Of a stretch of DNA of 64,000 nucleotides, positions 1-8,664 are shown piece by piece. Source of the stretch: Pseudomonadota bacterium. GTDB lineage: Bacteria; Pseudomonadota; Alphaproteobacteria; GCA-2746255. Both the position numbers and the translations under genes were made by a program. The stretch is from positions 351,213 to 415,212 of the forward strand of contig JBFMHN010000001.1 in NCBI GenBank assembly GCA_040752895.1, read 5' to 3'. The notes under the pieces were generated by a model. It worked only from the letters and a program-made list of their open reading frames with translations, did no database searches and was not told where the DNA came from. The number at the start of each line of letters is the position of its first letter. The first letter of the stretch is position 1.

Positions 1-3
1 TCG

Positions 4-993
4 TCAGGCTGCCGCTTTGCCAGCCAATTCCCGATTCACCTTGCAGACGTAGCGTACGCTGAGGCAGTCCTGGGTTTCGCCCCAGCCGGTCTTGCCGTCG
101 CACTCCCATTGCAGGAGCGCGCTATGGACGATGATGCCCGGCCAGGCTGACCAGTGCCAGGTGGAGACCGACTTGCCTTGGATACGGAACGTCTTGCCGC
201 GAACGTCCTTGACCGTCACCTCGATCGCCAGCGGCAGAAGGCGGTCATCCCGTTCCGCGGACCCCGTGCCTTCGGCCAAGCCGTAGAGCTTACCGTTCTC
301 GACGACATAACCGTGGAGAAGGGGGCCGACCTTCTTCGTGTTGAGGGGGTCGAAATAGGCAATGCAATGAATGGCGAGGTCTTTCCCGAAATGGGCGTGG
401 AACCACATCATGTTGGGGATTTCCATCTCCGCGCGAATGCCCCAGCTGTGGTCCATCGTGGTGATGCAGTCCACCTTGTAGGACTTGCCGTAGAATTTCG
501 CCTCACCGGTCACGTGCATGGATTGGTCGAAATGTCCCTTGTACGCCGACCGGCCCCAGCTATCGGGCGATTCTTCCTGCTGCTTGGCCGTAATGGGATC
601 TTGTTTCGGGTCTTGAATGTCATACGGCTCCGTCAACCCCTTATAATGGATGTGAAACTCGGTGTCGTCGTAGCCGACGTAATCCACCTGGTATTCCATT
701 GGGGCGTTGACCGCCTTCAGCGAGTAACCGTTTGGCAGTTGATAGTTGGAGAGATCCTTCTGGATCGGGAGATGTACGTGCTTGTCGTAATAGAACGCCT
801 GACTCGCACTCTTGTTGAATCCCTTGTAGGCAAAGACTTCCGCTGACACGACCCCCAGATTTGGCCGGGCCAATATGTAGGCAGCCACCTGAAGCCCTTC
901 TTTTTCAACGTGAAAGGGCAAATAGTTCGTTTCCGCCCATTGCGGATCCTCGGTGGTTGGTTTGTGGAACTGCATGTCTTTAGCGGTAATCAT
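4..993 (-). CDS. AttH/CrtC-like (DUF7064-type) protein of unknown function
   Basis: 329 aa when read from the ATG at 993, which has GGGGAG five bases before it; an in-frame GTG 33 bases further upstream lacks such a site. There is no signal peptide or membrane segment, so it is probably cytoplasmic. The sequence is rich in aromatic beta-strand segments and carries a DHSWG motif at residues 181-185. That motif resembles the one in the clan of AttH, carotenoid 1,2-hydratase (CrtC) and DUF7064 lipocalin-like proteins. Members mostly have no proven reaction; CrtC hydrates carotenoids, but nothing nearby belongs to carotenoid synthesis. It stands alone at the window edge, so its downstream partner, if any, is not visible. 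The family assignment is a motif-level guess and the function is unknown. Confidence 0.6.
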   Translation of the reverse strand: MITAKDMQFHKPTTEDPQWAETNYLPFHVEKEGLQVAAYILARPNLGVVSAEVFAYKGFNKSASQAFYYDKHVHLPIQKDLSNYQLPNGYSLKAVNAPMEYQVDYVGYDDTEFHIHYKGLTEPYDIQDPKQDPITAKQQEESPDSWGRSAYKGHFDQSMHVTGEAKFYGKSYKVDCITTMDHSWGIRAEMEIPNMMWFHAHFGKDLAIHCIAYFDPLNTKKVGPLLHGYVVENGKLYGLAEGTGSAERDDRLLPLAIEVTVKDVRGKTFRIQGKSVSTWHWSAWPGIIVHSALLQWECDGKTGWGETQDCLSVRYVCKVNRELAGKAAA

Positions 994-1109
994 TCGGTCT
1001 CCCCTTCTTTCGGATCTTTCGGGCACACGCCTTGGATTTGGATGAACTGAATCTGAACTTGATTCATGCCATTATTTTAGCACGACCTTGTTTGCAGGAT
1101 CTTCTCCTT

Positions 1110-1131
1110 ATGATCACGGCATGATCACGGC
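1110..1131. repeat. Exact 11-bp tandem repeat, possible operator
   Basis: ATGATCACGGC occurs twice head to tail, about 120 bases upstream of the gene that starts at 993. Each copy contains the palindrome TGATCA, and across the junction GATCA-CGGCA-TGATC forms an inverted repeat. This could be a regulator binding site for that gene or only a replication-slippage duplication. No -35/-10 pair could be placed with confidence. Confidence 0.4.
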
Positions 1132-1217
1132 GCCATCGTCGGCGACCGGTCTCGATCTATGACACCGCTTGCCAGTTTTTCAAGTAAAATCAAGCCTTGC
1201 AGGCCATTGCCTCGGCT

Positions 1218-2105
1218 TCAGGGCGCGGCCTGATTTTTTGAATGGGGGGTATCTAAATTTTTCGCCACGCTTTTCTTCGCTTCCTCGGGCTTCACTTCAT
1301 TGGAAAGAGTCTTTTGCCAAGCGCGCGCCTCTTTCTTCGCCGCAACGATCTCGGCCAAGGACATCCGTTTTTCCAGATTGCGGCGTGCCGCATCGGCCTC
1401 CTTATGGCCGCGCGCCGCCGCGAGGTCGAACCAGCGATAGGCGCGGATGCGATTTGCTTTCTTGTCTCCCTTCGCGGCGTAGATTTTTCCAATCCGGTAA
1501 CGTGCCTCTTTCGCTACGTCCGAAACTTTTACGTGCTTTGCGGCGTTGTCGTACCAGTGGATAGCCGCTTTCGCGTCGGGTGCGACCCCAATACCCTTTT
1601 CATAGGCCTCGCCCAGACGCAACTGGGCGAAGGCGTCGTCTTCGCCCGCCATCCCGCGGTAAAGACGTAGCGCTTCGGTCGGATTCTCCACGCCCTTTTC
1701 ACCGTCGAAATAAAGATCGGCCAACCGTCTGCGCGCCGTCCCATGACCCTGGTCGGCGGCTTCGGCGAGAGAGGCGTTGCGGCCGGCGGCCGGGGGCATC
1801 AGCTCTTCCAGTTTTGCCTGCCGCTGCAGCTTTTCGGCCAGGCGGAACTGGGCTTCCGGGTCGCCTTTCTCGGCCTGGCGCTGGAGTTGTCGAACCTTTT
1901 CTTTTTCTTCCTTTGTGGTCGGCTCGACGCCTAAAAGGGTGGAGGATTTGAAGAAGTGTTGCCGCTTTGTGCCTTCTCCCTCTTTCGTTTTTTCTGCCAC
2001 GAAATGCAGCGCCGGCAAGGGTAGCGCACGCGGGTCGGAAAAGCCGGTGGCCAAGGCCGGCCCCGCCAGAAGGATCGCGATCGCGAAAAGGCCAAATGGG
2101 CGCAT
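1218..2105 (-). CDS. Secreted Sel1-repeat (TPR-like) protein
   Basis: 295 aa from the ATG at 2105, which is preceded by AAGGAA and opens a clear signal peptide (MRPFGLFAIAILLAGPALA), so the protein is exported. A charged low-complexity stretch follows. The middle and C-terminal half then carries about four Sel1-type helical repeats, with patterns such as A-x-G-x-x-x-A-x-x-x-L-A-x-x-Y and repeated A-x-x-W-Y/F-x-x-A-A. Sel1 repeats are protein-protein scaffolds, often in envelope assembly or signalling. It is divergent from the lytic transglycosylase that starts at 2192, with 86 bases shared as promoter space, so a periplasmic cell-wall role is plausible. No enzyme motif is visible. Confidence 0.75.
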   Translation of the reverse strand: MRPFGLFAIAILLAGPALATGFSDPRALPLPALHFVAEKTKEGEGTKRQHFFKSSTLLGVEPTTKEEKEKVRQLQRQAEKGDPEAQFRLAEKLQRQAKLEELMPPAAGRNASLAEAADQGHGTARRRLADLYFDGEKGVENPTEALRLYRGMAGEDDAFAQLRLGEAYEKGIGVAPDAKAAIHWYDNAAKHVKVSDVAKEARYRIGKIYAAKGDKKANRIRAYRWFDLAAARGHKEADAARRNLEKRMSLAEIVAAKKEARAWQKTLSNEVKPEEAKKSVAKNLDTPHSKNQAAP

Positions 2106-2191
2106 GCGCTTTTCCTTAAGTTGCGTCAAGCATCGGCCGTGTGGCACAAACGTCTGACCCTCGGCCAAAAAACGCAAGGTAACTGCCTGGC

Positions 2192-3178
2192 ATGACAAGG
2201 TTCTTCCAGATTCGTTTAGGAATCGTTGCCGCGATTCTCATGGCTTTCCTGGGCGGTTTCGCACCGCGCCCGGCGGTTGCGGAAGAGTTTTCCGCTTGGC
2301 TTTCCGCGCTTCGGGCGGAGGCGCTGGAAAAGGGGATTCGCGCCGAAATTCTCGATGCGGCCCTTAAGGACGCAGCGCCGATCGAACGCGTCATCGAACT
2401 GGATCGCAGCCAGCCGGAATTCACGCTCACTTTCGATGAATATTTGGCGCGCGTGGTGCCCGCCGCGCGGATCGAAAAGGGACGGGAAAAGCTGCGGGAA
2501 AACCGCGACATACTGACGGCCATCTCCAAGCGGTATGGCGTGCAGCCGCGTTTTCTGGTGGCGTTTTGGGGAATCGAGACGGATTTTGGGCGCCTGACCG
2601 GCGGTTTTTCCGTCATCCGGGCGCTTGTGACGCTGGCCTATGATGGTCGCAGAAGCGCTTTCTTTCGCAAAGAATTAATCGCGGCTCTTCATATTTTAAA
2701 TGAAGGACATATCGCGCCAGACGCCATGACCGGATCGTGGGCGGGCGCCATGGGGCAGACCCAGTTCATGCCGACGACGTTCCGGCAGGCGGCGGTCGAT
2801 TACGACGGAGACGGCAGGCGGGACGTCTGGACCTCGTGGGCGGACGCGCTGGCTTCGGCCGCCAACTACCTGGCGCAGTCCGGCTGGCGCGGGGATGAAA
2901 CGTGGGGAAGGCGGGTCCGTTTGCCGGAAGGCTTCGATGCCTCGCTGGTCGGCCTTGGGGTGACGAAGTCGGTTGAGGCATGGCAGGCCATGGGCGTGCG
3001 TCGGGCGAACGGCGCAGATCTTCCGAAGGCGGAGATTTCCGGCTCGATCGTCCTCGCCAAAGACGGTCGCGGCCCCGCCTTTCTCGTCTACAGCAACTAC
3101 CGGGCAATCCTGACCTGGAATCGGTCTACCTTCTTCGCCGTGGCGGTTGGCACGCTTGCTGACCGAATCGGCGATTGA
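2192..3178 (+). CDS. Lytic murein transglycosylase, MltB/SLT_2 family
   Basis: 328 aa with an N-terminal signal peptide ending near AVA-EE at residue 30. MltB-type enzymes cut the MurNAc-GlcNAc bond of peptidoglycan, leaving 1,6-anhydro ends, in the periplasm. The catalytic Glu is E129 in the conserved stretch FWGIETDFGRLTGG. The downstream motifs WAGAMGQTQFMPT and the YDGDGRRD loop (the metal-binding-like loop of the family) are intact. The C-terminal peptidoglycan-binding domain of some homologues is absent, and the length fits the alphaproteobacterial short form. There is no lipobox, so it is soluble rather than lipid-anchored. It sits just before rlpA and dacA, making a wall-remodelling block. 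Confidence 0.9.
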   Translation: MTRFFQIRLGIVAAILMAFLGGFAPRPAVAEEFSAWLSALRAEALEKGIRAEILDAALKDAAPIERVIELDRSQPEFTLTFDEYLARVVPAARIEKGREKLRENRDILTAISKRYGVQPRFLVAFWGIETDFGRLTGGFSVIRALVTLAYDGRRSAFFRKELIAALHILNEGHIAPDAMTGSWAGAMGQTQFMPTTFRQAAVDYDGDGRRDVWTSWADALASAANYLAQSGWRGDETWGRRVRLPEGFDASLVGLGVTKSVEAWQAMGVRRANGADLPKAEISGSIVLAKDGRGPAFLVYSNYRAILTWNRSTFFAVAVGTLADRIGD

Positions 3179-3220
3179 TAGAATACTAGATAACCTGTGG
3201 AAAACGAGGCGAAACACCAG

Positions 3221-4093
3221 ATGAAGGAGCCGCGGCGTCCATATTTTTTCACCTACGGTATTGTTCTGGCCTTTGCTTTTGTGCTCGCGGCGTGCTCGGA
3301 GACGGAGCTTGCCTTCAACACCGCGAAGAAATTGGGCGATCAGACCAGCCAGCCGCTCTACAAGATCGGCAACCCTTATCAGATCGACGGCGTGTGGTAT
3401 TACCCGGCCGTGGACCACACCTATACGGAGACGGGGATTGCCTCCTGGTACGGCGCCGATTTTCATCGGCGGCTGACGGCGAATGGCGAACTCTATGACA
3501 TGAATCTTGTTTCAGCCGCCCATCGCACGCTACCGCTTCCCAGCATCGTGCGGGTTACGAACCTTGAAAACGGCCGCTCCTTGAAGGTGCGGGTGAATGA
3601 TCGCGGTCCCTTTGCGCGGGGGCGTATTCTCGATCTGTCGCGCCGCAGCGCGGAACTCCTTGGTTTCCTTGAGAAGGGTACGGCAAAGGTGCGGGTTGAG
3701 ATTCTGAAGGAAGAAAGCGTCCAGGTTGCCGACGCCATGCGAAGCGGCGTATCCATGCCGCCGCCTGGGGAATCGATCGTCTTTGCCGCCGCCCATGCGG
3801 AACCGGCGCCACCTATCGCCGCAATCCCGCTAGAACCCATCGTGACGACAGAAAACGTGAAGCCGACCCATATGTTTGTGCAGGCTGGCGCCTTTGCACA
3901 GCATGAAAACGCGACGACCGTCAGCACCCGCCTTCAAAAGTTTGGTGAGGCGAAAATCGTATCGGTTACCGTTGGGGATCAGGCGTTATATCGGGTTCGC
4001 GTGGGTCCCCTTGCCAGCGTCGAGGAAGCCGACACCATGCTAGATCAGGTGGTAAAAGCCGGTTACCCGGAAGCCCGGCTCATCGTGGATTAG
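3221..4093 (+). CDS. rlpA: RlpA-type lipoprotein, septal lytic transglycosylase
   Basis: 290 aa from the ATG at 3221 (GAGG 11 bases upstream); a GTG at 3197 is in frame but has no ribosome site. A lipoprotein signal ends in the lipobox LAAC with the lipidated Cys at 25. The double-psi beta-barrel follows (TGIASWYG, then the conserved VRVNDRGPF and ILDLSRRSAELLG), which in RlpA cleaves glycan strands lacking stem peptides. The last 80 residues are a SPOR domain that targets denuded septal peptidoglycan. It lies 42 bases after the MltB-like gene and 39 before dacA, probably in one transcript. All hallmark elements are present. Confidence 0.93.
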   Translation: MKEPRRPYFFTYGIVLAFAFVLAACSETELAFNTAKKLGDQTSQPLYKIGNPYQIDGVWYYPAVDHTYTETGIASWYGADFHRRLTANGELYDMNLVSAAHRTLPLPSIVRVTNLENGRSLKVRVNDRGPFARGRILDLSRRSAELLGFLEKGTAKVRVEILKEESVQVADAMRSGVSMPPPGESIVFAAAHAEPAPPIAAIPLEPIVTTENVKPTHMFVQAGAFAQHENATTVSTRLQKFGEAKIVSVTVGDQALYRVRVGPLASVEEADTMLDQVVKAGYPEARLIVD

Positions 4094-4132
4094 CAATTTC
4101 GCCCCTCCCGCTTAAAACGACATAACAGGCTC

Positions 4133-5308
4133 ATGCGCAAGACATCCTTCTCACGGTTTTTTTTCTTTCTCTCCGGCGGCATGGCCGGCATCGGCCTTCT
4201 CTTTTTCACCGGCTTGGCCGACGCCAAGGCGCAAACCATCCAGACGGAAGCAAAGGCGGCCATTCTGCTGGATGCCACGACGGGCACGGTTCTTTTCGAG
4301 AAAAACGCGGACGAGGCGTTGCCGCCATCCTCGATGAGCAAGATGATGACGGTTTATCTTGTCTTTCAGCGATTGAAGGACGGCCGTCTTTCCTTGGACG
4401 ATAAATTCCACGTCAGCGAGTACGCTTGGCGAAAGGGCGGCTCCAAGATGTTCATCGAAGTCGGAAAGGAAATACGGGTCGAGGACTTGCTGCGCGGCGT
4501 CATCGTTCAGTCCGGAAACGACGCCGCGATCGTTCTTGCGGAAGGGGTGGCCGGCAGCGAGGAGGCGTTTGCGGCCGAGATGAACGAGGAAGGCCGCAGG
4601 ATGGGCCTGACAAACAGCGTCTTCATGAACGCGACCGGCTGGCCGGCCGAAGGGCAGCACGTAAGTGTTCGCGACCTCGCGACGATCGCCCTCCACACGA
4701 TCCGGGATTTCCCAGAATACTATGCCTATTACTCCGAGCGGGAGTTCATCTACAACGGCATCCACCAGCCGAACCGCAATCCGATTTTAAACGGCTCGCC
4801 GGGGGCGGATGGATTAAAAACCGGTCACACCGAAGAAATCGGATACGGGCTGACGGGTTCTGCCGAACGCGACGGCCGCCGCCTGATTCTGGCGGTGAAC
4901 GGCCTGCCGAGCGAGCGGGCGCGTGCCCAGGAGACCCGCAATATTCTCGAATGGGGATTCCGCGAATTCAACAACTACGCGCTGTTCCAGGCAAACGAGG
5001 AAGTGGAGCAGGCTCGCGTCTGGTTAGGCGAGGAAAGCACGGTGCCGCTTGTCATTCAGGAGCCGCTCGTTCTCACCATGCCGCGAAAATCCCGTAACGC
5101 CATGCGGGTTTCCGTCGTTTATACCGAACCGGTACCGGCACCAATCGTGCAGGGGGCGAAGATCGCGAAGCTCGTCGTCCGGCTTTCCGAGGATGAGGAT
5201 AACGTCATTACCGTGCCGTTGGTGGCCGGAAAGAACGTCGAGCAGCTTGGTTTCTTCGGGCGCCTCAGCGCGGCCACCAGCTACCTTCTCTGGGGCGTTT
5301 CCCGTTGA
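4133..5308 (+). CDS. dacA: D-alanyl-D-alanine carboxypeptidase (PBP5/6 family)
   Basis: 391 aa with a signal peptide ending near residue 31. It removes the terminal D-Ala from peptidoglycan pentapeptides in the periplasm and so limits cross-linking. All three penicillin-binding motifs are present: S67-M-S-K70 with nucleophile S67, S127-G-N129, and K229-T-G231. The C-terminal PBP5-type beta domain follows, and the last residues form an amphipathic tail that probably anchors the protein on the inner membrane. The length fits the family. It lies between rlpA and tmk, as in many Rhodospirillales. Confidence 0.94.
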   Translation: MRKTSFSRFFFFLSGGMAGIGLLFFTGLADAKAQTIQTEAKAAILLDATTGTVLFEKNADEALPPSSMSKMMTVYLVFQRLKDGRLSLDDKFHVSEYAWRKGGSKMFIEVGKEIRVEDLLRGVIVQSGNDAAIVLAEGVAGSEEAFAAEMNEEGRRMGLTNSVFMNATGWPAEGQHVSVRDLATIALHTIRDFPEYYAYYSEREFIYNGIHQPNRNPILNGSPGADGLKTGHTEEIGYGLTGSAERDGRRLILAVNGLPSERARAQETRNILEWGFREFNNYALFQANEEVEQARVWLGEESTVPLVIQEPLVLTMPRKSRNAMRVSVVYTEPVPAPIVQGAKIAKLVVRLSEDEDNVITVPLVAGKNVEQLGFFGRLSAATSYLLWGVSR

Positions 5309-5346
5309 CGCGGCAAAAGCCGTGGAATCTTTCGGGGTAGCGGCAT

Positions 5347-5982
5347 ATGGCGCCTGCAAAGTTCCTTACCTTTGAAGGCGGGGAGGGAAGCGGTAAAACG
5401 ACGCAGATTATGCGGCTCTCCGACGCCTTGAAGGAAACCGGTCTCAAGGTCGTGACGACACGTGAGCCGGGCGGCTCGGCCGCGGGCGAGCGTATTCGTG
5501 AATTGCTTTTTGCCGCCGACGCCGACTGGGACCCCGTCGCGGAAAGTCTCCTGCTCAGCGCGGCGCGGCGCGACCATCTCCTGCAGACGATCTGGCCGGC
5601 CCTGGAAGGCGGAACTTGGGTGCTGTCCGACCGTTTTGCCGATTCGACCCTTGCTTATCAGGGCCATGGGAAAGGGGTGGACCCGGCCTGGCTTGAATCG
5701 CTTTACCGAACGGTGGCTGGAAATTTCGAGCCGGCGCTGACCTTCCTCCTGGATATTCCGGTCGCCGAAGGGCTCAAGCGGGCAGGGCGCCGGCAGGAAG
5801 GTAACAACCGTTATGAGAAAATGGATATCGCTTTCCACGACCGGCTGCGGCAAGGCTATCTTGCTCTTGCCGAGGCAAACCCGGCGCGCTTCGCCGTGAT
5901 CGATGCGAGGGGCGATGTCGTGGCCGTTCAGGCCAGGATTCAAACCGTGGCCGCCGAACGCTTGGGAGTCCGGTTCCGTTGA
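5347..5982 (+). CDS. tmk: Thymidylate kinase
   Basis: 211 aa. It phosphorylates dTMP to dTDP with ATP, the last specific step towards dTTP. The P-loop FEGGEGSGKTT spans residues 9-19, the DR motif with substrate-binding context is at SDRFADSTLAYQG, and the LID region contains an RR pair. The stop codon overlaps the TTG start of holB by four bases (TTGA), a tmk-holB coupling usual in proteobacteria. It starts 38 bases after dacA. Confidence 0.96.
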   Translation: MAPAKFLTFEGGEGSGKTTQIMRLSDALKETGLKVVTTREPGGSAAGERIRELLFAADADWDPVAESLLLSAARRDHLLQTIWPALEGGTWVLSDRFADSTLAYQGHGKGVDPAWLESLYRTVAGNFEPALTFLLDIPVAEGLKRAGRRQEGNNRYEKMDIAFHDRLRQGYLALAEANPARFAVIDARGDVVAVQARIQTVAAERLGVRFR

Positions 5983-7076
5983 GCAAATTGTTGCAACCGC
6001 TACCATCACCCTTGCCGCGGGCAAATCCGGAACTGCTCGGCCATGAGGGGGCCGAACGCCTGCTCGCGGACGCTTGGCGGTCGGGCCGCCTTCCACATGC
6101 CTGGCTGATTTCGGGCCGGCGCGGGGTGGGGAAGGCGACGCTGGCCTATCGCTTCGCCCGCTTTGTGTTGGCGGGCGGCGTGGCGGTGGACGCCAAGCCC
6201 TCTCTCGAACTTTTGGCGGACCATCCCGTGTTTCGGCGAACGGCTGCCGGTACCCATGCGGACCTTCTCACCGTCGAAAGCGAGTCCGAAGAAGGAAAGG
6301 CCCGCAAGCGGCGCGAGATCAATGTTGAGGAAAGCCGGCGCATCGCCTCTTTTCTTACGAAGACGGCGGCGGAAGGCGGCTGGCGGGTTGTCGTCGTCGA
6401 CAGCGCGGATGAACTCAACCGGGCCGCCGGCAACGCCATCCTGAAGCTGCTGGAGGAACCGCCTGCTAAGACGCTCCTGCTGCTCGTCAGCCATAGCCCC
6501 GGCCGCGTGCTGCCGACCATCCGCTCGCGGTGCCGGCATTTGGCGCTGCGTCCGCTGGAAGAGGCGACGCTGGAGCGGCTTTTGCGCGGCTTCTGTCCGG
6601 AGCTGGAGACGGAAAACTGCGCTGCCCTTGTTCGCCTGGCCGAGGGTAGCATCGGACAAGCGCTTCGCCTGGCCGAGCTTGGCGGACTGGATCTCTATCG
6701 GGAATTAATGGCGCTTCTTAAGACCCTGCCCGAGATGGACGTGCCGGCGCTTCACGATTTTGCCGGCCGGTTAAGCGGTCCGCGGGGCGGGGAAGGCTGG
6801 TTCGTCGCGACGGACCTGTTGAGCCACTGGTTCGCGGAGCTCATCAAGCGCAACGCCCTTGGCCGCGAGATGCCGGAAATCATGGGCGGCGAGAACGCCC
6901 TTGGCCGGCGCCTGCAGGCCAGGGCGAACCTTGCGGAATGGGCGGAGGTATGGGAAAAGATGAACCGCCTCTCGGCCGAGGCGGAACGCAGCAATCTGGA
7001 TCGCAAGCAGGTTCTGTTGAACATCTTTCACACGTTGGAAGGTGCCGTGCGGCAACCGGCCGGGCCGACCGGCTGA
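5979..7076 (+). CDS. holB: DNA polymerase III subunit delta-prime
   Basis: 365 aa from a TTG at 5979 embedded in the tmk stop codon; translational coupling explains the weak start. Delta-prime is a clamp-loader subunit that helps place the beta sliding clamp on DNA. The AAA+ P-loop GRRGVGKAT (about 46-54) is well preserved. The segment AGNAILKLLEEPP, conserved in delta-prime and gamma/tau, and the sensor-1 region (LLLLVSHSPGRVLPTIRSRC) follow. No zinc-binding Cys cluster is seen, as in many alphaproteobacterial homologues. The C-terminal helical collar domain is present. Confidence 0.93.
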   Translation: MSKLLQPLPSPLPRANPELLGHEGAERLLADAWRSGRLPHAWLISGRRGVGKATLAYRFARFVLAGGVAVDAKPSLELLADHPVFRRTAAGTHADLLTVESESEEGKARKRREINVEESRRIASFLTKTAAEGGWRVVVVDSADELNRAAGNAILKLLEEPPAKTLLLLVSHSPGRVLPTIRSRCRHLALRPLEEATLERLLRGFCPELETENCAALVRLAEGSIGQALRLAELGGLDLYRELMALLKTLPEMDVPALHDFAGRLSGPRGGEGWFVATDLLSHWFAELIKRNALGREMPEIMGGENALGRRLQARANLAEWAEVWEKMNRLSAEAERSNLDRKQVLLNIFHTLEGAVRQPAGPTG

Positions 7077-7129
7077 GGCAAGCCTTCGCGCCTGGCCCAG
7101 GGCCGAACCAGTCAGGAGGAGGGTGAAGG

Positions 7130-8656
7130 ATGGCCGCGCCCAAAACCTTCTATGTCACGACGCCGATCTACTACGTCAACGACGTTCCCCATATCGGGCA
7201 CGCCTATACGACGTTAGCTTGCGACGTGCTGGCACGTTTCCTGCGGCTCGACGGCTGGCAGGTCAAATTCCTGACCGGCACCGACGAACACGGCCAGAAA
7301 GTTGAGAAATCCGCCGCCGCTGCCGGCCTGGCGCCGCAGCCCTTCGTGGATAAGGTTTCCGGTAATTTCCGCGAACTCGCCAAGGCGATGAATTTCACGA
7401 ACGACGACTTTATTCGAACGACGGAGCCTCGCCACAAAGAAGCCGTTCAGGCGTTGTGGAAAGAGCTGGAGAGGCGTGGGCAGATTTACCTCGGCAGCTA
7501 TGCGGGCTGGTATTCCGTCCGGGACGAAGCGTTCTACGCTGAAGGCGAGCTCGTGAACGGCAAGGCGCCGACCGGCGCCGACGTCGAGTGGGTGGAGGAG
7601 CCTAGCTATTTCTTCCGCCTTTCCAACTGGCAGGGGAAGCTCTTGGAATTCTATGAGGCGAATCCGGGCTTTGTGGCGCCTTCCAGCCGTTTCAACGAGG
7701 TCGTGAGCTTCGTGAAGGGGGGGCTTCATGACCTTTCCGTCTCGCGTACCAGCTTTCAGTGGGGCATTCCGGTACCGGGGCACCCGGGCCACGTAACCTA
7801 TGTGTGGCTGGATGCGCTTACGAACTACCTCACCTCCGTCGGCTATCCGGATACAGAATGTGTAGAATTTTCAACATTTTGGCCTGCAGATGTTCATATA
7901 GTAGGCAAGGACATCCTACGCTTTCACGCTGTTTATTGGCCGGCCTTTCTGATGGCGGCGGGGCTTGCCCCTCCAAGGCGCGTCTTCGCCCATGGCTGGT
8001 GGACGAACGAAGGGCAGAAAATCTCGAAATCCGTGGGCAACATCATTGACCCTTTGACGCTGATCGAGAAATACGGCCTCGATCCGGTGCGCTATTTCCT
8101 GGCTCGCGAAGTGCCGTTCGGCAACGACGGCGATTTCTCCCACCAGGCCATCGTGCACCGGATGAACGGGGACCTTGCGAACGATTTTGGCAATCTTGTC
8201 CAGCGCGTGCTTTCAATGGTGCACCGGAACTGCGAGGCGAAGATTCCATTCCCCGCGGAGTTGACGACGGCGGACGCGGCGCTGCTTGCGGCCTTATGCG
8301 AAACCCTTCCCGCCATGCGGGCGGAAATGCTGGATCAGGCATTCCATAAGGCGGTGATCTTGCTTTGGGAGCGGGTAGGGGAAGCAAACCGCTACGTGGA
8401 CACGGCTGCACCGTGGGGGCTTAAGAAGAAGGATCCGGCCCGGATGCAGACGGTTCTTTACGTACTGGCAGAAGCGATCCGCCATCTCGCCATTCTCGTC
8501 CAACCCATTATGCCGGATGCGGGCGCGAAGATTCTGGACCAGCTCTCCGTATCCGAAAAGACGCGGAGCTTCGCCCATCTCGGGGCCGAGTACGCGCTTA
8601 AGCCGGGCGTGGCCATTGCCAAGCCCGAAGCCGTTTTCCCCCGATACGTGGACTAA
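7130..8656 (+). CDS. metG: Methionyl-tRNA synthetase
   Basis: 508 aa. It charges tRNA-Met for initiation and elongation. A strong AGGAGGA site at 7114-7120 supports the ATG at 7130. The class I signatures are HIGH at residues 21-24 and KISKS at 297-301. The enzyme ends after the anticodon-binding helical domain and lacks the C-terminal dimerisation/tRNA-binding extension of E. coli MetG, as is common in alphaproteobacteria. Codons at 7850-7903 are strikingly AT-rich yet encode the expected conserved residues. tatD follows after 8 bases. Confidence 0.96.
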   Translation: MAAPKTFYVTTPIYYVNDVPHIGHAYTTLACDVLARFLRLDGWQVKFLTGTDEHGQKVEKSAAAAGLAPQPFVDKVSGNFRELAKAMNFTNDDFIRTTEPRHKEAVQALWKELERRGQIYLGSYAGWYSVRDEAFYAEGELVNGKAPTGADVEWVEEPSYFFRLSNWQGKLLEFYEANPGFVAPSSRFNEVVSFVKGGLHDLSVSRTSFQWGIPVPGHPGHVTYVWLDALTNYLTSVGYPDTECVEFSTFWPADVHIVGKDILRFHAVYWPAFLMAAGLAPPRRVFAHGWWTNEGQKISKSVGNIIDPLTLIEKYGLDPVRYFLAREVPFGNDGDFSHQAIVHRMNGDLANDFGNLVQRVLSMVHRNCEAKIPFPAELTTADAALLAALCETLPAMRAEMLDQAFHKAVILLWERVGEANRYVDTAAPWGLKKKDPARMQTVLYVLAEAIRHLAILVQPIMPDAGAKILDQLSVSEKTRSFAHLGAEYALKPGVAIAKPEAVFPRYVD

Positions 8657-8664
8657 GACGCCCG

